Source of the DNA: an uncultured Collinsella sp.
GTDB lineage: Bacteria; Actinomycetota; Coriobacteriia; Coriobacteriales; Coriobacteriaceae
DNA length: 48,340 bases
Direction of reading: 5' to 3'
Assembly: GCA_947001705.1 (NCBI GenBank)
Contig: CAMQHT010000013.1
Span: 1-48,340 of the forward strand
In this document: positions 34,019 to 44,200 of the stretch, piece after piece
How positions within the stretch are numbered: the stretch's first letter is position 1
Layout of the letters: each line of letters begins with the position of its first letter
Notes under the pieces: generated by a model
What the model saw: only the letters and a program-made list of their open reading frames with translations
What the model was told of the DNA's origin: nothing
Database searches by the model: none
Made by a program: the position numbers and the translations under genes

Positions 34019-34594
34019 CTACAGCGGTGCAGCCGCCGGGGTCAGCTGCTTAATGTAGGCCCACATGCGCTGCTTGGCGGCCTTGTCGGTGAGCGCCGCC
34101 TCAAAACCGTCGAGCGCCAGCACGCGGCGCCCCTGCACATGGGCGACCAGGCCGGGCTTGAGCATGGCGGTGTCAAAGTCATCAATCGCCACAAGCATAT
34201 CGGCATAGGTCTCGCGCATGACATCGGCCGCACTGTTGTCCAGCAGCAGCACCGCCTCGGGATCCAAGGTCTCCAGCGCCTCGCGGAACAGGTCGCACGT
34301 CAGGGCCTCGCCCGCCGCGACCGTTCCGTCGCCCGCGCCGGCGACGCTTGCCAGCACGCAAAAATCCTCGGGGGCATATCCGATGGCGCCGAGCGCCTTG
34401 CGCAACGCGGCGCCATCCGCGCCGGCAGCCAGCTCGCCGCCCGAGCACTCGGCTTCATCCAAATCGCCTTTGACCAGCACAATCGGCGAGCACGCGTTGC
34501 CCGCGATACGCACACCGCGATCTGCAAGCGACGCGAGCTCCTGCTCGGTCGCCCGAGCGATAGCTTCTTTTTTCTGGCTTTGTGACGTGGTCAT
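34019..34594 (-). CDS. Conserved hypothetical protein (possible uracil-DNA glycosylase-like fold)
   Basis: About 191 residues from ATG 34594, which follows GGAGAGCGC. It is soluble, with no signal or membrane segment. The front is helical and charged. The core has alternating hydrophobic strands (ACSPIVLVKGDLD, EDFCVLASVAG, AVLLLDNSAADVM, GRRVLALDGFEAAL). The order recalls the uracil-DNA glycosylase superfamily, but the catalytic motifs are not convincing. The end (RMWAYIKQLTPA) is helical. It is convergent with the kinase remnant and divergent from trxA. Confidence 0.6.
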   Translation of the reverse strand: MTTSQSQKKEAIARATEQELASLADRGVRIAGNACSPIVLVKGDLDEAECSGGELAAGADGAALRKALGAIGYAPEDFCVLASVAGAGDGTVAAGEALTCDLFREALETLDPEAVLLLDNSAADVMRETYADMLVAIDDFDTAMLKPGLVAHVQGRRVLALDGFEAALTDKAAKQRMWAYIKQLTPAAAPL

Positions 34595-34730
34595 GCGCTC
34601 TCCAATCGTTTGCGTGCCCACCATTATATAAAAGAGCCGCCCGCGAGTGGTTGCTTTGCGAGCCGCTGGGTATAAGCACGGTCGTACTGATTTTTACGCG
34701 GCTGAGCCGCGTCGCATTATGGAGGTCACC

Positions 34731-35051
34731 ATGGCTGACATTAAGCAGATTACCCCCGAGAACTTCGACGCTGTCGTCAACGATAGCCTGCCCGTACTGG
34801 TTGATTTTTGGGCCCCGTGGTGCGGCCCCTGCCGCTCGCTCTCGCCCATCGTAGACGAGGTTGCCGACGAGCTGGCCGGCAAGCTGGCTGTGGCCAAGTG
34901 CAACGTCGACGACAACCAGGACCTGGCCATGAAGTTTGGCGTCATGAGCATCCCCACGCTAATCGTCTTTAAGAACGGCGAGGAGGTCGACCGCTCGGTC
35001 GGCGCCTTACCCAAGGCAAGACTTCAAGCACTGCTGGAGAAACATCTGTAA
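34731..35051 (+). CDS. trxA: Thioredoxin
   Basis: A 106-residue thioredoxin with active site WCGPC (Cys31-Cys34) in VDFWAPWCGPCRSLSPI, the cis-proline in SIPTLIVFKNGE, and the closing helix. It reduces protein disulphides in the cytoplasm with electrons from thioredoxin reductase, which is not in the window. I chose the ATG at 34731 because GGAGG lies 5 nt upstream; an earlier in-frame start would add a 28-residue non-family extension. It is monocistronic, divergent from the gene at 34019, and followed by a terminator at 35163. Confidence 0.97.
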   Translation: MADIKQITPENFDAVVNDSLPVLVDFWAPWCGPCRSLSPIVDEVADELAGKLAVAKCNVDDNQDLAMKFGVMSIPTLIVFKNGEEVDRSVGALPKARLQALLEKHL

Positions 35052-35162
35052 TACGCTTGTTACTTGTCTGCCGTCCATGAGCGGTTTCGCACCGCTCGCC
35101 GGAGTGCCAAACGCAAGGCACGCGACCACGGATAGTATGGTAGACACAAACAGCCCCCAGTG

Positions 35163-35200
35163 AACGGGTGCGGGTCAGACGGACTCGCACCCGTTTTCTT
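35163..35200 (+). terminator. Intrinsic terminator downstream of trxA
   Basis: AACGGGTGCG pairs with CGCACCCGTT (13-nt loop), followed by TTCTT. It lies about 110 nt after the trxA stop; nothing else is recognised in that gap. Confidence 0.85.
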
Positions 35201-35272
35201 ATGCGACGGCGCCCAAGGCGGGCGTAGTAGAATCTGAACCACCATATTGCCCCGTACAAAAGGAGACTCCCC

Positions 35273-35521
35273 ATGCATGACGTCGGAATGAACATGAGCC
35301 AGCTTGCCATGAGCGTCAAGCAGGTCGACGACACCATTGAGCTCGCTCACGAGTGGAGCCATCAGCTGCTGCATGCGACCGAGAACTTTGACATGGAGCG
35401 TATTGGCGCCAAACTCGAGGCCGCCATGTCTGCGCTGCACGAGGCGCACGATGCGCTCGAGGGCTACGAGGAGGCCATCGAGGCAGATCACAACTCCGTC
35501 GGCTCCGTGAAGCTGGTGTAA
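35273..35521 (+). CDS. Small helical protein upstream of nikR, unknown function
   Basis: An 82-residue protein that starts 7 nt after AAGGAG. It is almost entirely helical and acidic, with several histidines (MHDVG, LAHEWSHQLLHATE, LHEAHDAL, EADHNSVG). Heptad-like spacing suggests a helical hairpin. It is followed after one base by nikR and heads the nikR-hypFCDE cluster. The histidine content and position hint at a nickel-related role, such as a metal-buffering partner. This is inference; I do not recognise a family. Confidence 0.75.
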   Translation: MHDVGMNMSQLAMSVKQVDDTIELAHEWSHQLLHATENFDMERIGAKLEAAMSALHEAHDALEGYEEAIEADHNSVGSVKLV

Positions 35522-35522
35522 C

Positions 35523-36017
35523 GTGGCCGAGCACGAGCACGAGCACGATCACGGTGTGGACGACGACGCGAGCTGCCGCTGCAGCGGCTCCAGCTCCGAG
35601 CTGGTCCGCTTTTCGGTCACCGCGCCCGACGACCTGCTGCGCCGCTTTGACGAGCAAATCGCGCGCCGCGGTGACGTGGCCAACCGATCCGAGGCCGTAC
35701 GCGATCTGATTCGCGCCTCGATCGCCAAGGAGCAGATGCGCACGCCCGACGAGCAGGTCATCGGTTCGCTCACCATGATCTATGACCACCATACCGGCGA
35801 TCTGACGCGCCGTCTGGACGAGGTGCAGCACGACTACACCGACGAGATCGTCTCGACCATGCACGTGCATCTGGACCACCACAACTGCCTGGAGATTCTG
35901 GCGCTCAAGGGTCGCGGCGAGCGTGTCTACGAGCTGGCCGACCGCCTGCTGGGCCTGCGCGGCGTTAAGCACGGCGAACTCACCTGCGCCGCCACCAAGC
36001 AGAGCCTGGGGCTGTAA
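35523..36017 (+). CDS. nikR: Nickel-responsive transcriptional regulator NikR
   Basis: A 164-residue ribbon-helix-helix regulator. The N-terminal 22 residues form an unusual His/Asp/Cys-rich extension (AEHEHEHDHGVDDDASCRC) before the RHH domain (LVRFSVTAPDDLLRRFDEQI... NRSEAVRDLIR, about 27-67). The ACT-like nickel domain keeps the square-planar ligands His103, His114, His116 and Cys122 (HVHLDHHNCLE). With Ni(II) it binds DNA and represses nickel uptake genes. The start is GTG at 35523, one base after the preceding stop. The tail of hypF's longer frame overlaps this gene, but hypF truly starts later. Confidence 0.95.
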   Translation: MAEHEHEHDHGVDDDASCRCSGSSSELVRFSVTAPDDLLRRFDEQIARRGDVANRSEAVRDLIRASIAKEQMRTPDEQVIGSLTMIYDHHTGDLTRRLDEVQHDYTDEIVSTMHVHLDHHNCLEILALKGRGERVYELADRLLGLRGVKHGELTCAATKQSLGL

Positions 36018-36075
36018 CGGGATTTCCCGCAGCGCACCTGCCAAAAAGGGACAGGTTTCAACGAAGGAGGGTCGC

Positions 36076-38529
36076 ATGCGACATGTGCATATCCATGTAA
36101 CGGGCATTGTGCAGGGCGTTGGCATGCGGCCATTTGTGTATCGCGAGGCTATGGCGCATGGTATTTGCGGCTGGGTGCTCAACGCGGGCGATGGCGTGCA
36201 CATCGAGGCGCATGCTTCGGTCGAGGCACTCGACGGATTTGTCGCCGCGCTGTCGGAGCACGCGCCGGCCGCGGCCCGCGTTGAGCATGTCGCTGTTGCA
36301 GACCTGGAGTCCCACGTTTGGGATACCGACGATGAACAGGCCTTTCGTATCGTAGCATCGCAGGATCAGACCATGCACACGACGCTCGTCTCCCCCGATA
36401 TCGCCACCTGTGACGACTGCCTGCGCGAGCTGTTCGACCCCGCCGACCGACGCTATCACTACCCCTTTATCAACTGCACCAACTGCGGGCCGCGCTTTAC
36501 CATCATCCGGTCGCTGCCTTATGACCGAGCGGCCACGTCGATGGATTGCTTTCCCATGTGCCCCAAGTGCGCCGCAGAGTATGGCGACCCGCTTGACCGG
36601 CGCTTTCACGCACAGCCCGATGCCTGCTTTGACTGCGGGCCACATATTACCTGGCGCGAGGCGGCGGGCGACATGGAGCTCGAGGGCTCGGGGGTGACAC
36701 CAGCCGTCGGCAGCACGCGCGAAACCAGCGATGCCATTATTGACCGCTGTGTCGAACTGCTGGCCAGCGGCGGTATTGTCGCCATCAAGGGCCTGGGCGG
36801 ATTCCATCTGGCCTGCAACGCCGACAATGAGCAGGCGGTGGTCGAGCTGCGCCGTCGCAAGCGCCGCAGCAACAAGCCGCTTGCCGTTATGGTGCGCGGC
36901 CTTGCCGATACTGAACGCCTGTGCCATGTCGACGACGCCGAGCGTGGCTTGCTAACCGGTAGCATCCGCCCCATCGTGCTGTTGCGCCGGCGTGCTGCTG
37001 GCGAGGAAGATTCCCCCGATGCCCTTACACTCGCGCCATCCGTCGCGCACGATCTACCCGAGCTCGGCGTCATGCTCCCCTATACACCGCTTCAGCATCT
37101 GCTGCTTGCAGCTGCCGCGTCGCATGACATGCACGCGCTGGTCATGACCAGCGGAAACCTGAGCGAGGAACCTATCGAAACTGATGACGGCCTTGCCTGG
37201 GAACACCTCGTTGCCGCCGGCATTGCCGACGCGCTGCTCGGCAACGACCGTGCGATCCTCTCGCGCTACGACGACTCCGTGGTGCGCCTGGTCGACGGCG
37301 CCGTTATGCCCGTGCGCCGCGCTCGCGGATATGCACCTCGGCCGTTGCCGCTGCCGGCACTCGACGGCACTGCACCCTGCGTGCTCGTCTGCGGCCCACA
37401 GCAAAAGGCCACGATTGCGCTCACGCGCGAAGGGACGAACGGCGAGGCAACCTGTTTTGTGTCGCAGCATATCGGCGATGTTGAAAACGGCGCGACCTTC
37501 GATGCCTGGAACGCCGCGCGCACGCGTCTAGAAAACCTCTTTGACCTGACGCCTGCCGCCTTGGCATGCGACATGCATCCCAGCTATCTGTCGAGCCAGT
37601 GGGCGCGCGAACAGGCACGGGAGCACAATCTGCCGCTTATCGAAGTCCAACATCATCATGCGCACATCGCGAGCGTAATGGACGAGGCCATCGCCGCGGG
37701 GCAGCTTGCAACCGACGCGCGCGTCCTCGGCATCGCCTTTGACGGCACCGGCGCCGGCACCGATGGGACCATTTGGGGCGGTGAGTTTCTTATCGCCGGC
37801 CTTGGCGGCTTTGAGCGCGCCGCGCATTTGCGCACCTGGGCGCTCCCCGGCGGGGCGGCCTCCGTGCGCGACGCCCGCCGCAACGCCTTTGCCCTGCTCA
37901 GTGAGCTCGGCCTGCTCGAGCACCCGGGTGCCGCTCGGCTTTTGGACAGCCTCGACGAGCAAACGCGCAGCGTGACAGCCACCATGATCGAGCGCGGCAT
38001 CAACAGCCCGCGCACCAGCAGCATGGGGCGTCTCTTTGATGCCGCAGCAGCGATTCTGGGCATCTGCGACAAGGCAACCTACGAGGGCGAACCCGCCATA
38101 GAACTCGAAGCCGCCGCCTGGCGCGCGCTCGACGGTAAGCCCGTTCGTCTCGACGGCAATCATACAGGCGTATTCACGTCTGCCGACGACTCCCCCATCT
38201 TGGACCCCCGACCGCTCATCGAAGCTCTTCTGAATGGAATCGAGGCAGGCGCGCCGGCCGACCGGCTCGCCCTCGGGTTTCACATCGCCATTACGCACGC
38301 TACGACCCACATCGCACGCGAGATCTGTGATCACGAAGGCCTCGATACCGTCGCGCTCTCGGGCGGTGTGTTCATGAACCGGCTTTTGCTTCAGCTCCTT
38401 ACCCACGAACTCAAAGACGCCGGTCTTGCCGTCTTGATCCCCCACGCCGTGCCCGTTAACGACGGCTGCATCGCCTACGGTCAGGCCGCCATCGCCCGCG
38501 CTCGCCTCGCGCAGACAGCATCGCGATAG
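36076..38529 (+). CDS. hypF: Carbamoyltransferase HypF
   Basis: HypF makes the carbamoyl group that becomes the CN ligands of NiFe hydrogenase. The 817 residues contain, in order, the acylphosphatase domain (VTGIVQGVGMRPFVYREA, 1-90), two zinc fingers (CDDCLREL... NCTNCGPRFT; CPKCAAEYGD... CFDCGPH, about 110-190), the YrdC-like domain (about 215-400, KRRSNKPLAVMV), and the Kae1-like C-terminal domain with the VQHHHAHIASVMDE metal motif, IAFDGTGAGTDGTIWGGEF and LSGGVFMNRLLLQLL. Start at 36076 with GGAGGGTCGC upstream. Full length. It is 58 nt after nikR and 131 nt before hypC. Confidence 0.97.
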   Translation: MRHVHIHVTGIVQGVGMRPFVYREAMAHGICGWVLNAGDGVHIEAHASVEALDGFVAALSEHAPAAARVEHVAVADLESHVWDTDDEQAFRIVASQDQTMHTTLVSPDIATCDDCLRELFDPADRRYHYPFINCTNCGPRFTIIRSLPYDRAATSMDCFPMCPKCAAEYGDPLDRRFHAQPDACFDCGPHITWREAAGDMELEGSGVTPAVGSTRETSDAIIDRCVELLASGGIVAIKGLGGFHLACNADNEQAVVELRRRKRRSNKPLAVMVRGLADTERLCHVDDAERGLLTGSIRPIVLLRRRAAGEEDSPDALTLAPSVAHDLPELGVMLPYTPLQHLLLAAAASHDMHALVMTSGNLSEEPIETDDGLAWEHLVAAGIADALLGNDRAILSRYDDSVVRLVDGAVMPVRRARGYAPRPLPLPALDGTAPCVLVCGPQQKATIALTREGTNGEATCFVSQHIGDVENGATFDAWNAARTRLENLFDLTPAALACDMHPSYLSSQWAREQAREHNLPLIEVQHHHAHIASVMDEAIAAGQLATDARVLGIAFDGTGAGTDGTIWGGEFLIAGLGGFERAAHLRTWALPGGAASVRDARRNAFALLSELGLLEHPGAARLLDSLDEQTRSVTATMIERGINSPRTSSMGRLFDAAAAILGICDKATYEGEPAIELEAAAWRALDGKPVRLDGNHTGVFTSADDSPILDPRPLIEALLNGIEAGAPADRLALGFHIAITHATTHIAREICDHEGLDTVALSGGVFMNRLLLQLLTHELKDAGLAVLIPHAVPVNDGCIAYGQAAIARARLAQTASR

Positions 38530-38660
38530 GCTGTTTTGCCAGCCTGCGCGCCGCCGTCTCACAGGCGTAACGCGTTTGCTCGTGACTCCCGCGAGCGCTA
38601 CCATCAACTGATGGGTAATTAGGCGCCTATCCAGCGCAAAACGTATAAAAGGGGAACATT

Positions 38661-38921
38661 ATGTGCCTTGCCGTTCCCGGTAAAGTGGTCAAACGCGACG
38701 ACGACCTTAAGGCGACCGTCGACATGATGGGCATCGAGCGCCCCGTTTCGCTGCGCCTCGTGCCGACGGCACAGGTAGGCGACTATATTCTCGTGCACGC
38801 CGGCTTTGGCATTCAGATTGTCGACGAGCAGGAGGCGCAGGAGACGCTCGAGCTCGTCAATACCATGACCGAGCTGGCCGAAGAGGACCAGCTCGCCACC
38901 AACCCGGCCGAGGCATACTAG
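38661..38921 (+). CDS. hypC: Hydrogenase maturation chaperone HypC
   Basis: An 86-residue small chaperone that, with HypD, carries the Fe(CN)2CO unit to the hydrogenase large subunit. It begins MCLAVPGKVV; Cys2 becomes the N-terminal iron ligand after Met removal. The HupF/HypC fold core (VGDYILVHAGFGIQIVDEQEA) follows, and an acidic tail. The stop TAG overlaps the GTG start of hypD by one base, so the two are translationally coupled, as expected for proteins that form a complex. Confidence 0.97.
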   Translation: MCLAVPGKVVKRDDDLKATVDMMGIERPVSLRLVPTAQVGDYILVHAGFGIQIVDEQEAQETLELVNTMTELAEEDQLATNPAEAY

Positions 38922-40033
38922 TGGCGGCGGCACAGCCGGTTCGCTCCGGTATCGACTTTTCGGCATTTCGCGACCCCAAGCTGGCTCGTGAGCTCATCGA
39001 TCGTATTCATGAGCTTGTCGGCAACCGCAGCATCAACCTTATGGAAGTCTGCGGTACGCATACCGTGAGCATTGGCCGCTATGGCTTTCGCTCCATTATG
39101 CCGACGGGACTCAAACTGCTAAGCGGCCCGGGGTGCCCCGTTTGCGTCACCGCCAACCGCGACATCGATCACGCAATCGCGCTTTCCAACATGGACGGCG
39201 CCATCATCACCACCTTTGGCGACATGATGCGCGTGCCCGGATCGTCCACCTCGCTTGCCGCGCAAAAGGCGGCGGGGCGCGACATCCGCATCGTCTACTC
39301 TCCGCTCGACGCACTCGACATTGCCAAGCAAAATCCCGAACGCCCGGTCATCTTTATGGGCGTCGGCTTTGAGACCACAACGCCCACCATTGCCGCCGCT
39401 ATCCTGGAGGCCGACGCGCGCGGGCTCCAGAACTTCTCGGTCTACTGTGCTCACAAGACCACGCCGCCGGCTCTGCGTGCGATCTCCAACGACCCCGAGA
39501 CGACCATCGACGGCTTTATCCTGCCTGGTCACGTCGCTACCATCACGGGCCTGGCACCCTTTAGGTTTTTGGTCGATGAGTTCGAGACCCCCGGCGTGGT
39601 CACGGGATTTGAGCCGGTCGATATCTTGCAGGGCATCAGCATGCTGGTCCAGATGGCTATCGAGCACAGGCCCGCAATCGACAACGCCTACCGCCGTGGC
39701 GTCAACGCTGACGGCAACCCCGTGGCACGCCAGCTGGTCGAGCAGGTGTTTGAGCCGTGCGACACCACGTGGCGCGGGCTGGGAACGATTGCCAACTCGG
39801 GTCTTTCCATCCGACCCGAATTCGCGCGCTTTGATGCCGGCGCCCGCTTTGACGTGCCCATTGAGGCGACGGTCGAGCCGCGCGGGTGCCGCTGCGGCGA
39901 CGTGCTGCGCGGTGCCATCACGCCGAGCGACTGCCCATTGTTTGGCCGCACCTGCACGCCCGAGCACCCCGTCGGCCCGTGCATGGTGAGCTCCGAAGGC
40001 AGCTGCGCGGCGTACTACCGCTACCGCGACTAA
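38921..40033 (+). CDS. hypD: Hydrogenase maturation protein HypD
   Basis: A 370-residue Fe-S protein that holds the iron while cyanide groups are attached. It has MEVCGTHTVSIGRYG with the catalytic Cys, SGPGCPVCVT, TTFGDMMRVPGS and VGFETTTP. Cluster cysteines lie in the C-terminus (RGCRCGDVLRG, DCPLFGRTCTPEHPVGPCMV, GSCAAYYRY). Full length. The GTG start overlaps the hypC stop codon; no strong ribosome site precedes it, which fits coupling. Confidence 0.97.
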   Translation: MAAAQPVRSGIDFSAFRDPKLARELIDRIHELVGNRSINLMEVCGTHTVSIGRYGFRSIMPTGLKLLSGPGCPVCVTANRDIDHAIALSNMDGAIITTFGDMMRVPGSSTSLAAQKAAGRDIRIVYSPLDALDIAKQNPERPVIFMGVGFETTTPTIAAAILEADARGLQNFSVYCAHKTTPPALRAISNDPETTIDGFILPGHVATITGLAPFRFLVDEFETPGVVTGFEPVDILQGISMLVQMAIEHRPAIDNAYRRGVNADGNPVARQLVEQVFEPCDTTWRGLGTIANSGLSIRPEFARFDAGARFDVPIEATVEPRGCRCGDVLRGAITPSDCPLFGRTCTPEHPVGPCMVSSEGSCAAYYRYRD

Positions 40034-40081
40034 CCCGGACGCGCCCGCATGCTGACACCACCCACGATTGGAGTTTTCGAT

Positions 40082-41116
40082 ATGTCCCGTACTGCCACCG
40101 ATAGCACTGTCCTGCTGGGCCACGGCTCCGGCGGCCAGATGATGAAGCGCATTATCGATGAGGTCTTTCTGGATGCCTTTGGGTCGCCCGAGCTGCTTGC
40201 GGGCAACGATGCCGGCGTCGCCGCGCTGCCCGCAAGCGGGCGAATCGCCATGTCGACCGACAGCTTTGTGGTAACGCCGCAGTTCTTCCCCGGCGGCAAT
40301 ATCGGCCGCCTCGCCGTATGCGGAACCGTCAACGACGTCGCGACCTCGGGCGCTAACGTGCGCTACCTCTCATGCGGCTTTATCCTCGAAGAGGGCTATC
40401 CCATGGACAAGCTGCGCCAGATCGTGCAGACCATGGCCGAAACAGCGCGCGAGGCGGGCGTGTCCATAATCACCGGCGACACCAAGGTGGTCGAGCGTGG
40501 AGGTGCCGACGGCGTCTACATCAATACCGCCGGCGTGGGCGAGGTGCCCGCAGGCGTGACGCTCAGCGGTGCAAACTGCCGGCCCGGCGACGTCGTCCTG
40601 GTCTCAGGCACGCTAGGCGACCACGGCATCGCCATCATGAGCCAGCGCGAGGGCTTGGCGTTTTCGAGCAACATCGAAAGCGACGCTGCGCCACTCAATC
40701 ATCTGATTGCCGACGTGCTCGCCGCCGCCCCCGACACCCGCTGCTTCCGCGACCCCACGCGCGGCGGCCTGGCATCCACGCTCAACGAGTTTGCCCAGGC
40801 CAGCGGCGTTGCCATGGAGATCGACGAGGATGCCGTGCCCGTGCGCCCCGACGTGCAGGCCGCCTGCGAGATGCTCGGCTACGATGTGCTGCAGGTGGCA
40901 AACGAGGGCAAGATGGTTGCCGTGGTGCCGGCCGAGCAGGCCGATGCCGCGCTGGCCGCCATGCGCGCCGCCCGCTACGGCGAGAATGCCGCCATTATCG
41001 GTCGCGTGCTGCCGCTTGCCGAGGACACCCGCCCCGCCGTACGCGTGCGCACCGGCTGGGGATCGACCCGCATCCTCGACATGCTCGTGGGAGAGCAGCT
41101 GCCTAGGATTTGCTAG
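40082..41116 (+). CDS. hypE: Hydrogenase maturation protein HypE
   Basis: HypE dehydrates its own C-terminal thiocarbamate to thiocyanate with ATP, donating CN to HypD. The 344 residues start MSRTATDSTVLLGHGSGGQM and have the PurM/AIR-synthase fold motifs (AGNDAGVA, MSTDSFVVTPQFFPGGNIG, VCGTVNDVATSGA, ITGDTKVV, RDPTRGGLASTLNE). The sequence ends PRIC, the required C-terminal cysteine. The ATG at 40082 follows GGAG at 8 nt; an in-frame start at 40049 would add 11 non-family residues. It is the last gene of the cluster, followed by a bidirectional hairpin. Confidence 0.97.
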   Translation: MSRTATDSTVLLGHGSGGQMMKRIIDEVFLDAFGSPELLAGNDAGVAALPASGRIAMSTDSFVVTPQFFPGGNIGRLAVCGTVNDVATSGANVRYLSCGFILEEGYPMDKLRQIVQTMAETAREAGVSIITGDTKVVERGGADGVYINTAGVGEVPAGVTLSGANCRPGDVVLVSGTLGDHGIAIMSQREGLAFSSNIESDAAPLNHLIADVLAAAPDTRCFRDPTRGGLASTLNEFAQASGVAMEIDEDAVPVRPDVQAACEMLGYDVLQVANEGKMVAVVPAEQADAALAAMRAARYGENAAIIGRVLPLAEDTRPAVRVRTGWGSTRILDMLVGEQLPRIC

Positions 41117-41206
41117 CGGCTGCTCTGCAAGCTGCCCAGCATCCGGCCACAATCGGCCCGCCCATTTTCACTGGGACGTTGCCCCACTCAAACTGCGGGG
41201 AGATGG

Positions 41207-41245
41207 AAGGGCCCCCCCGCCGAGCTAATCGGCAGGAGGGCCCTT
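41207..41245. terminator. Hairpin between hypE and the convergent surface-protein gene
   Basis: AAGGGCCC and GCCGA pair with TCGGC and GGGCCCTT around a GCTAA loop, with internal mispairs. It lies between convergent stop codons and probably ends both transcripts; no long T-run is present. Confidence 0.65.
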
Positions 41246-41297
41246 CGCTTTGCAAGACCATACTCCTTGCAGTATTTACCTGGTAGGCAGAGGCTCG

Positions 41298-44200
41298 CTA
41301 CGCCGCGCGGCGTTTGGTGTAGACAAACCAGCCGCCGACGGCCCCGATACCGACGATGCCCACGGCAACACCGGCGATGGCAAAGCCGTTCGAGCCCGCG
41401 TCCGCAGCCTTGTTAGCGGCGCCGGCGCTCAACGCGGCGGTCTTGCCGGACGTGCCCGACTTTTTGCCGCTCTTGTCTGTCTTGCCGGCGACGGAAGACT
41501 CCGTCGAATCCTTCTTGCCGGATTCGGCCTCGGCCTTGGAATCGCCAGCTGCCTTGGCGCCCTCGCTCGAGGAAGCACCGGCCATCTTGGCGGCCACAGG
41601 AGCCATTACGCCCGCAAAACCGGCGGTCCCGTTGCCGGCACCGCCGTCCGACCCGGCACCCGGCGTCAGGACGCCCGGCGGCACCGTGGGCTTCTGCGGG
41701 TCCTTGCTGCTCGAGCCCTTGCCCGCCGTCACGGCCGTCTTCCAGGCAATCGTCTCTCCCGAGGAGACACGATACGTCGTGAGCGCGCGGAGCGCCTGCT
41801 CGGTCGCCATGGCGTTGGCCGCGCCGCCCTTGCTGTGCGCATAGCCGTTGCCGCCGTCCACGCGGTACAGGTCCAGCGCGCAGACCACGTTGGTCACGGC
41901 ATTTGCAAACCCGTTAACGGGGTTGGTCGGGTCACGGTCGAGCGAAAGCAGCGCGAGGATCACCTGGGCATTGGCCTCGGCAGAACCGAAATCACAGGTA
42001 CCCGCGCTCATCTTGCCCTTGAGGTAGGAGAGGCCGTTCTCGATGGCAGCATCGACCTTGGTGTCGCCCTCATAGGGCGCCACGGCCTGGATCGCCATGG
42101 CCGTCAGGTCCACGTCGCCCAGACGCGTACCCTCCACGGCGTCGTCGCTGCCGAGAAGCTCGCAGACGGCGTCCGCGAGGCTCGCGCGCGTCCAGGCAGA
42201 ACCGGCGGGTACATCCGAGCCGCTCGCATTAAGCGCCATCAGCGCAAAGATCTTCTCGTTGGCGCGCGTCATATCGGTGCGGCTGCAGATGAGCTCGACC
42301 AGGTTGACGCCGTCATAGTCGGTGATGTCCTCGCCGATGGCGGAGAGGGCCAGCGCCACACGCTCGGTCTCAGTCAGAGCGCAGGTCGCACTCCCCCACT
42401 CGGCCTTGTGCTTGGCCAGCGAGGCGCGGTAGTTGTCGAGCAGCTTGGAATCGATCTTGCGGCCCGCCTTGGCAAAGTCGTAGATCTCCCACTCGTCGCC
42501 GTACTGGAAGGCGTCGGAGCTGCGGCGCACGTCGATGAACGCAGCGGCAGCATCGATGCCCGCCGAGGCGGACTCACTCGTGGCGGGGCTCGCGGCCACA
42601 CCGGCCACGGTGATGGTAAGCGTCACGGGCTCGGCACCGGCGGTCGTGTCCACCGGCGTACCCGTCGCGACCACCGTGCCGGCCAAAAGCGCAGTCACCG
42701 TATAGTCACTCGAGGCCACGTACAGGCCGTCGTCGGGAGCGCCGTCGACGTGCTTCCAGGCGCCCTTCTCGTTGCGGTCGATGCCCACGATACCCGAGGC
42801 GTCCTTGCCGTCGAGCGTCTTGAACGTCCAGATGAGGCCGGGCTCGGTCACGCTCCAGCCGTCCGCGTCGTTCTTACCGGCAAAGGTCAGGTCGAGCTTT
42901 TGCGCCGAACCGGCCTTGAGGTAGAGGCTGTCCGTGCCGGCCGTCACGCTCGCAAGCGGATTTTGGTAAGCATAAGTCACGTCGCACGACGCGCTGATGA
43001 TCTTGCCATCGGCGTCCGTGTCGGGCAGCGTCGCGGTAAACGTGGTGGTGCCAGCCTTGTACGCCGTGTAGCCGATCTCGCCCGCGGTGGTGTAGGCCGC
43101 CACGGCAGGATCGCTGCTCGTCACGGTAAAGTTGTCGCGGTTGGTGGCGTTGTCGGGCGCCACCACCGGGCGTGCGTGATCGGTCAAAAACGCGCCGCGC
43201 TCGGAGAGTGGGTTGCGGCCCTGCAGGTAGACGGTGGCGCCGTCCTCGTTATAGCCCATCGAGATGGACGTGGCGGCCACGGCTTCGGACGTCAGCGTCA
43301 CGCTCTTGGAGCCGGCGCCCGCAGATGCGGCGTCGCGCGGGGTAACGGTAATCGTGGCACTGCCGGCATGCTTGAAGTAAAAGCAGGCCGAGTAGTCGTT
43401 GCTGTAGATGGTCGTAGGATCGCTCGAGGCAAAGTGGAAGCGGCTGAACGAAACGGGCACGTACTCGCCCCTATCGGCGTCGACGTAATGCACGCGAATC
43501 TCGAGGTTGCGCACCTCGGAGCCCTGGACGGTAGCCGCACCGTCGGTCACGTTGCTCACGGTGCCGTCGGAGGCACGATACCACAGCTCAAAGTCGTCGA
43601 ACTGCTTGGCCTTGGCCTTGATCTTGATGGTAGCCACGGTCTGCTCAGAGCCATCGACCTTGTGCTCGGTGGCGGTCACCGTGCCAGTAGCGTTGTCGTA
43701 GATGTAGAGCTCGCCCGTGGACTCGTTGATACCGATGTTTCCGCGGTTGGCATCGTCGGTGCCCCAGGTGATGGTGCTCGTGGCCGAGACGCCCTTAAGT
43801 GCAAAGACGCCAAGTTTGCGGTAGGCGTTCACAGCGTCGGGCGAAACCTCGAGCATATGGTCGGCAACCGCCTGGCTGGTGCCGTCGTTGGCCGTGAAGC
43901 TTACGGTGTAGGTGTCGTCGGGCGTGGTATCCTCGGGCGCCTGGTAGCTGTTGCCCGAGCCAAAGACCGGCGTGCCATTTTTATCGATACCCCAGCTGCT
44001 GCCGTTGGCGCCGCAGTTAGCGTTGATGAGGTCGGCGAAGGCGTCGGTGGCCATGTCGGCCGGGTCGACGGCATAGGAGTTGACGAGCGCCGAGGCGGGG
44101 GCGTCCATCTTGTTGGTGAGGAATGCGCCCCAGTAGGTGTTGACGAGCTGGCCCGCGTTGTAGGTCGCGAACAGCGCGCCCGCCGTGCCCTCGGAGGTCG

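Noticed and set aside
35100..35272. A NikR operator (GTATGA-N16-TCATAC) ahead of the nikR cluster
   Set aside because: I looked for both half-sites and found only a loose GTATGG; not enough to call.
35923..36075. Longer hypF start upstream, inside nikR
   Set aside because: Adds about 51 non-family residues; the acylphosphatase domain begins at the ATG 36076, which has GGAGG upstream.
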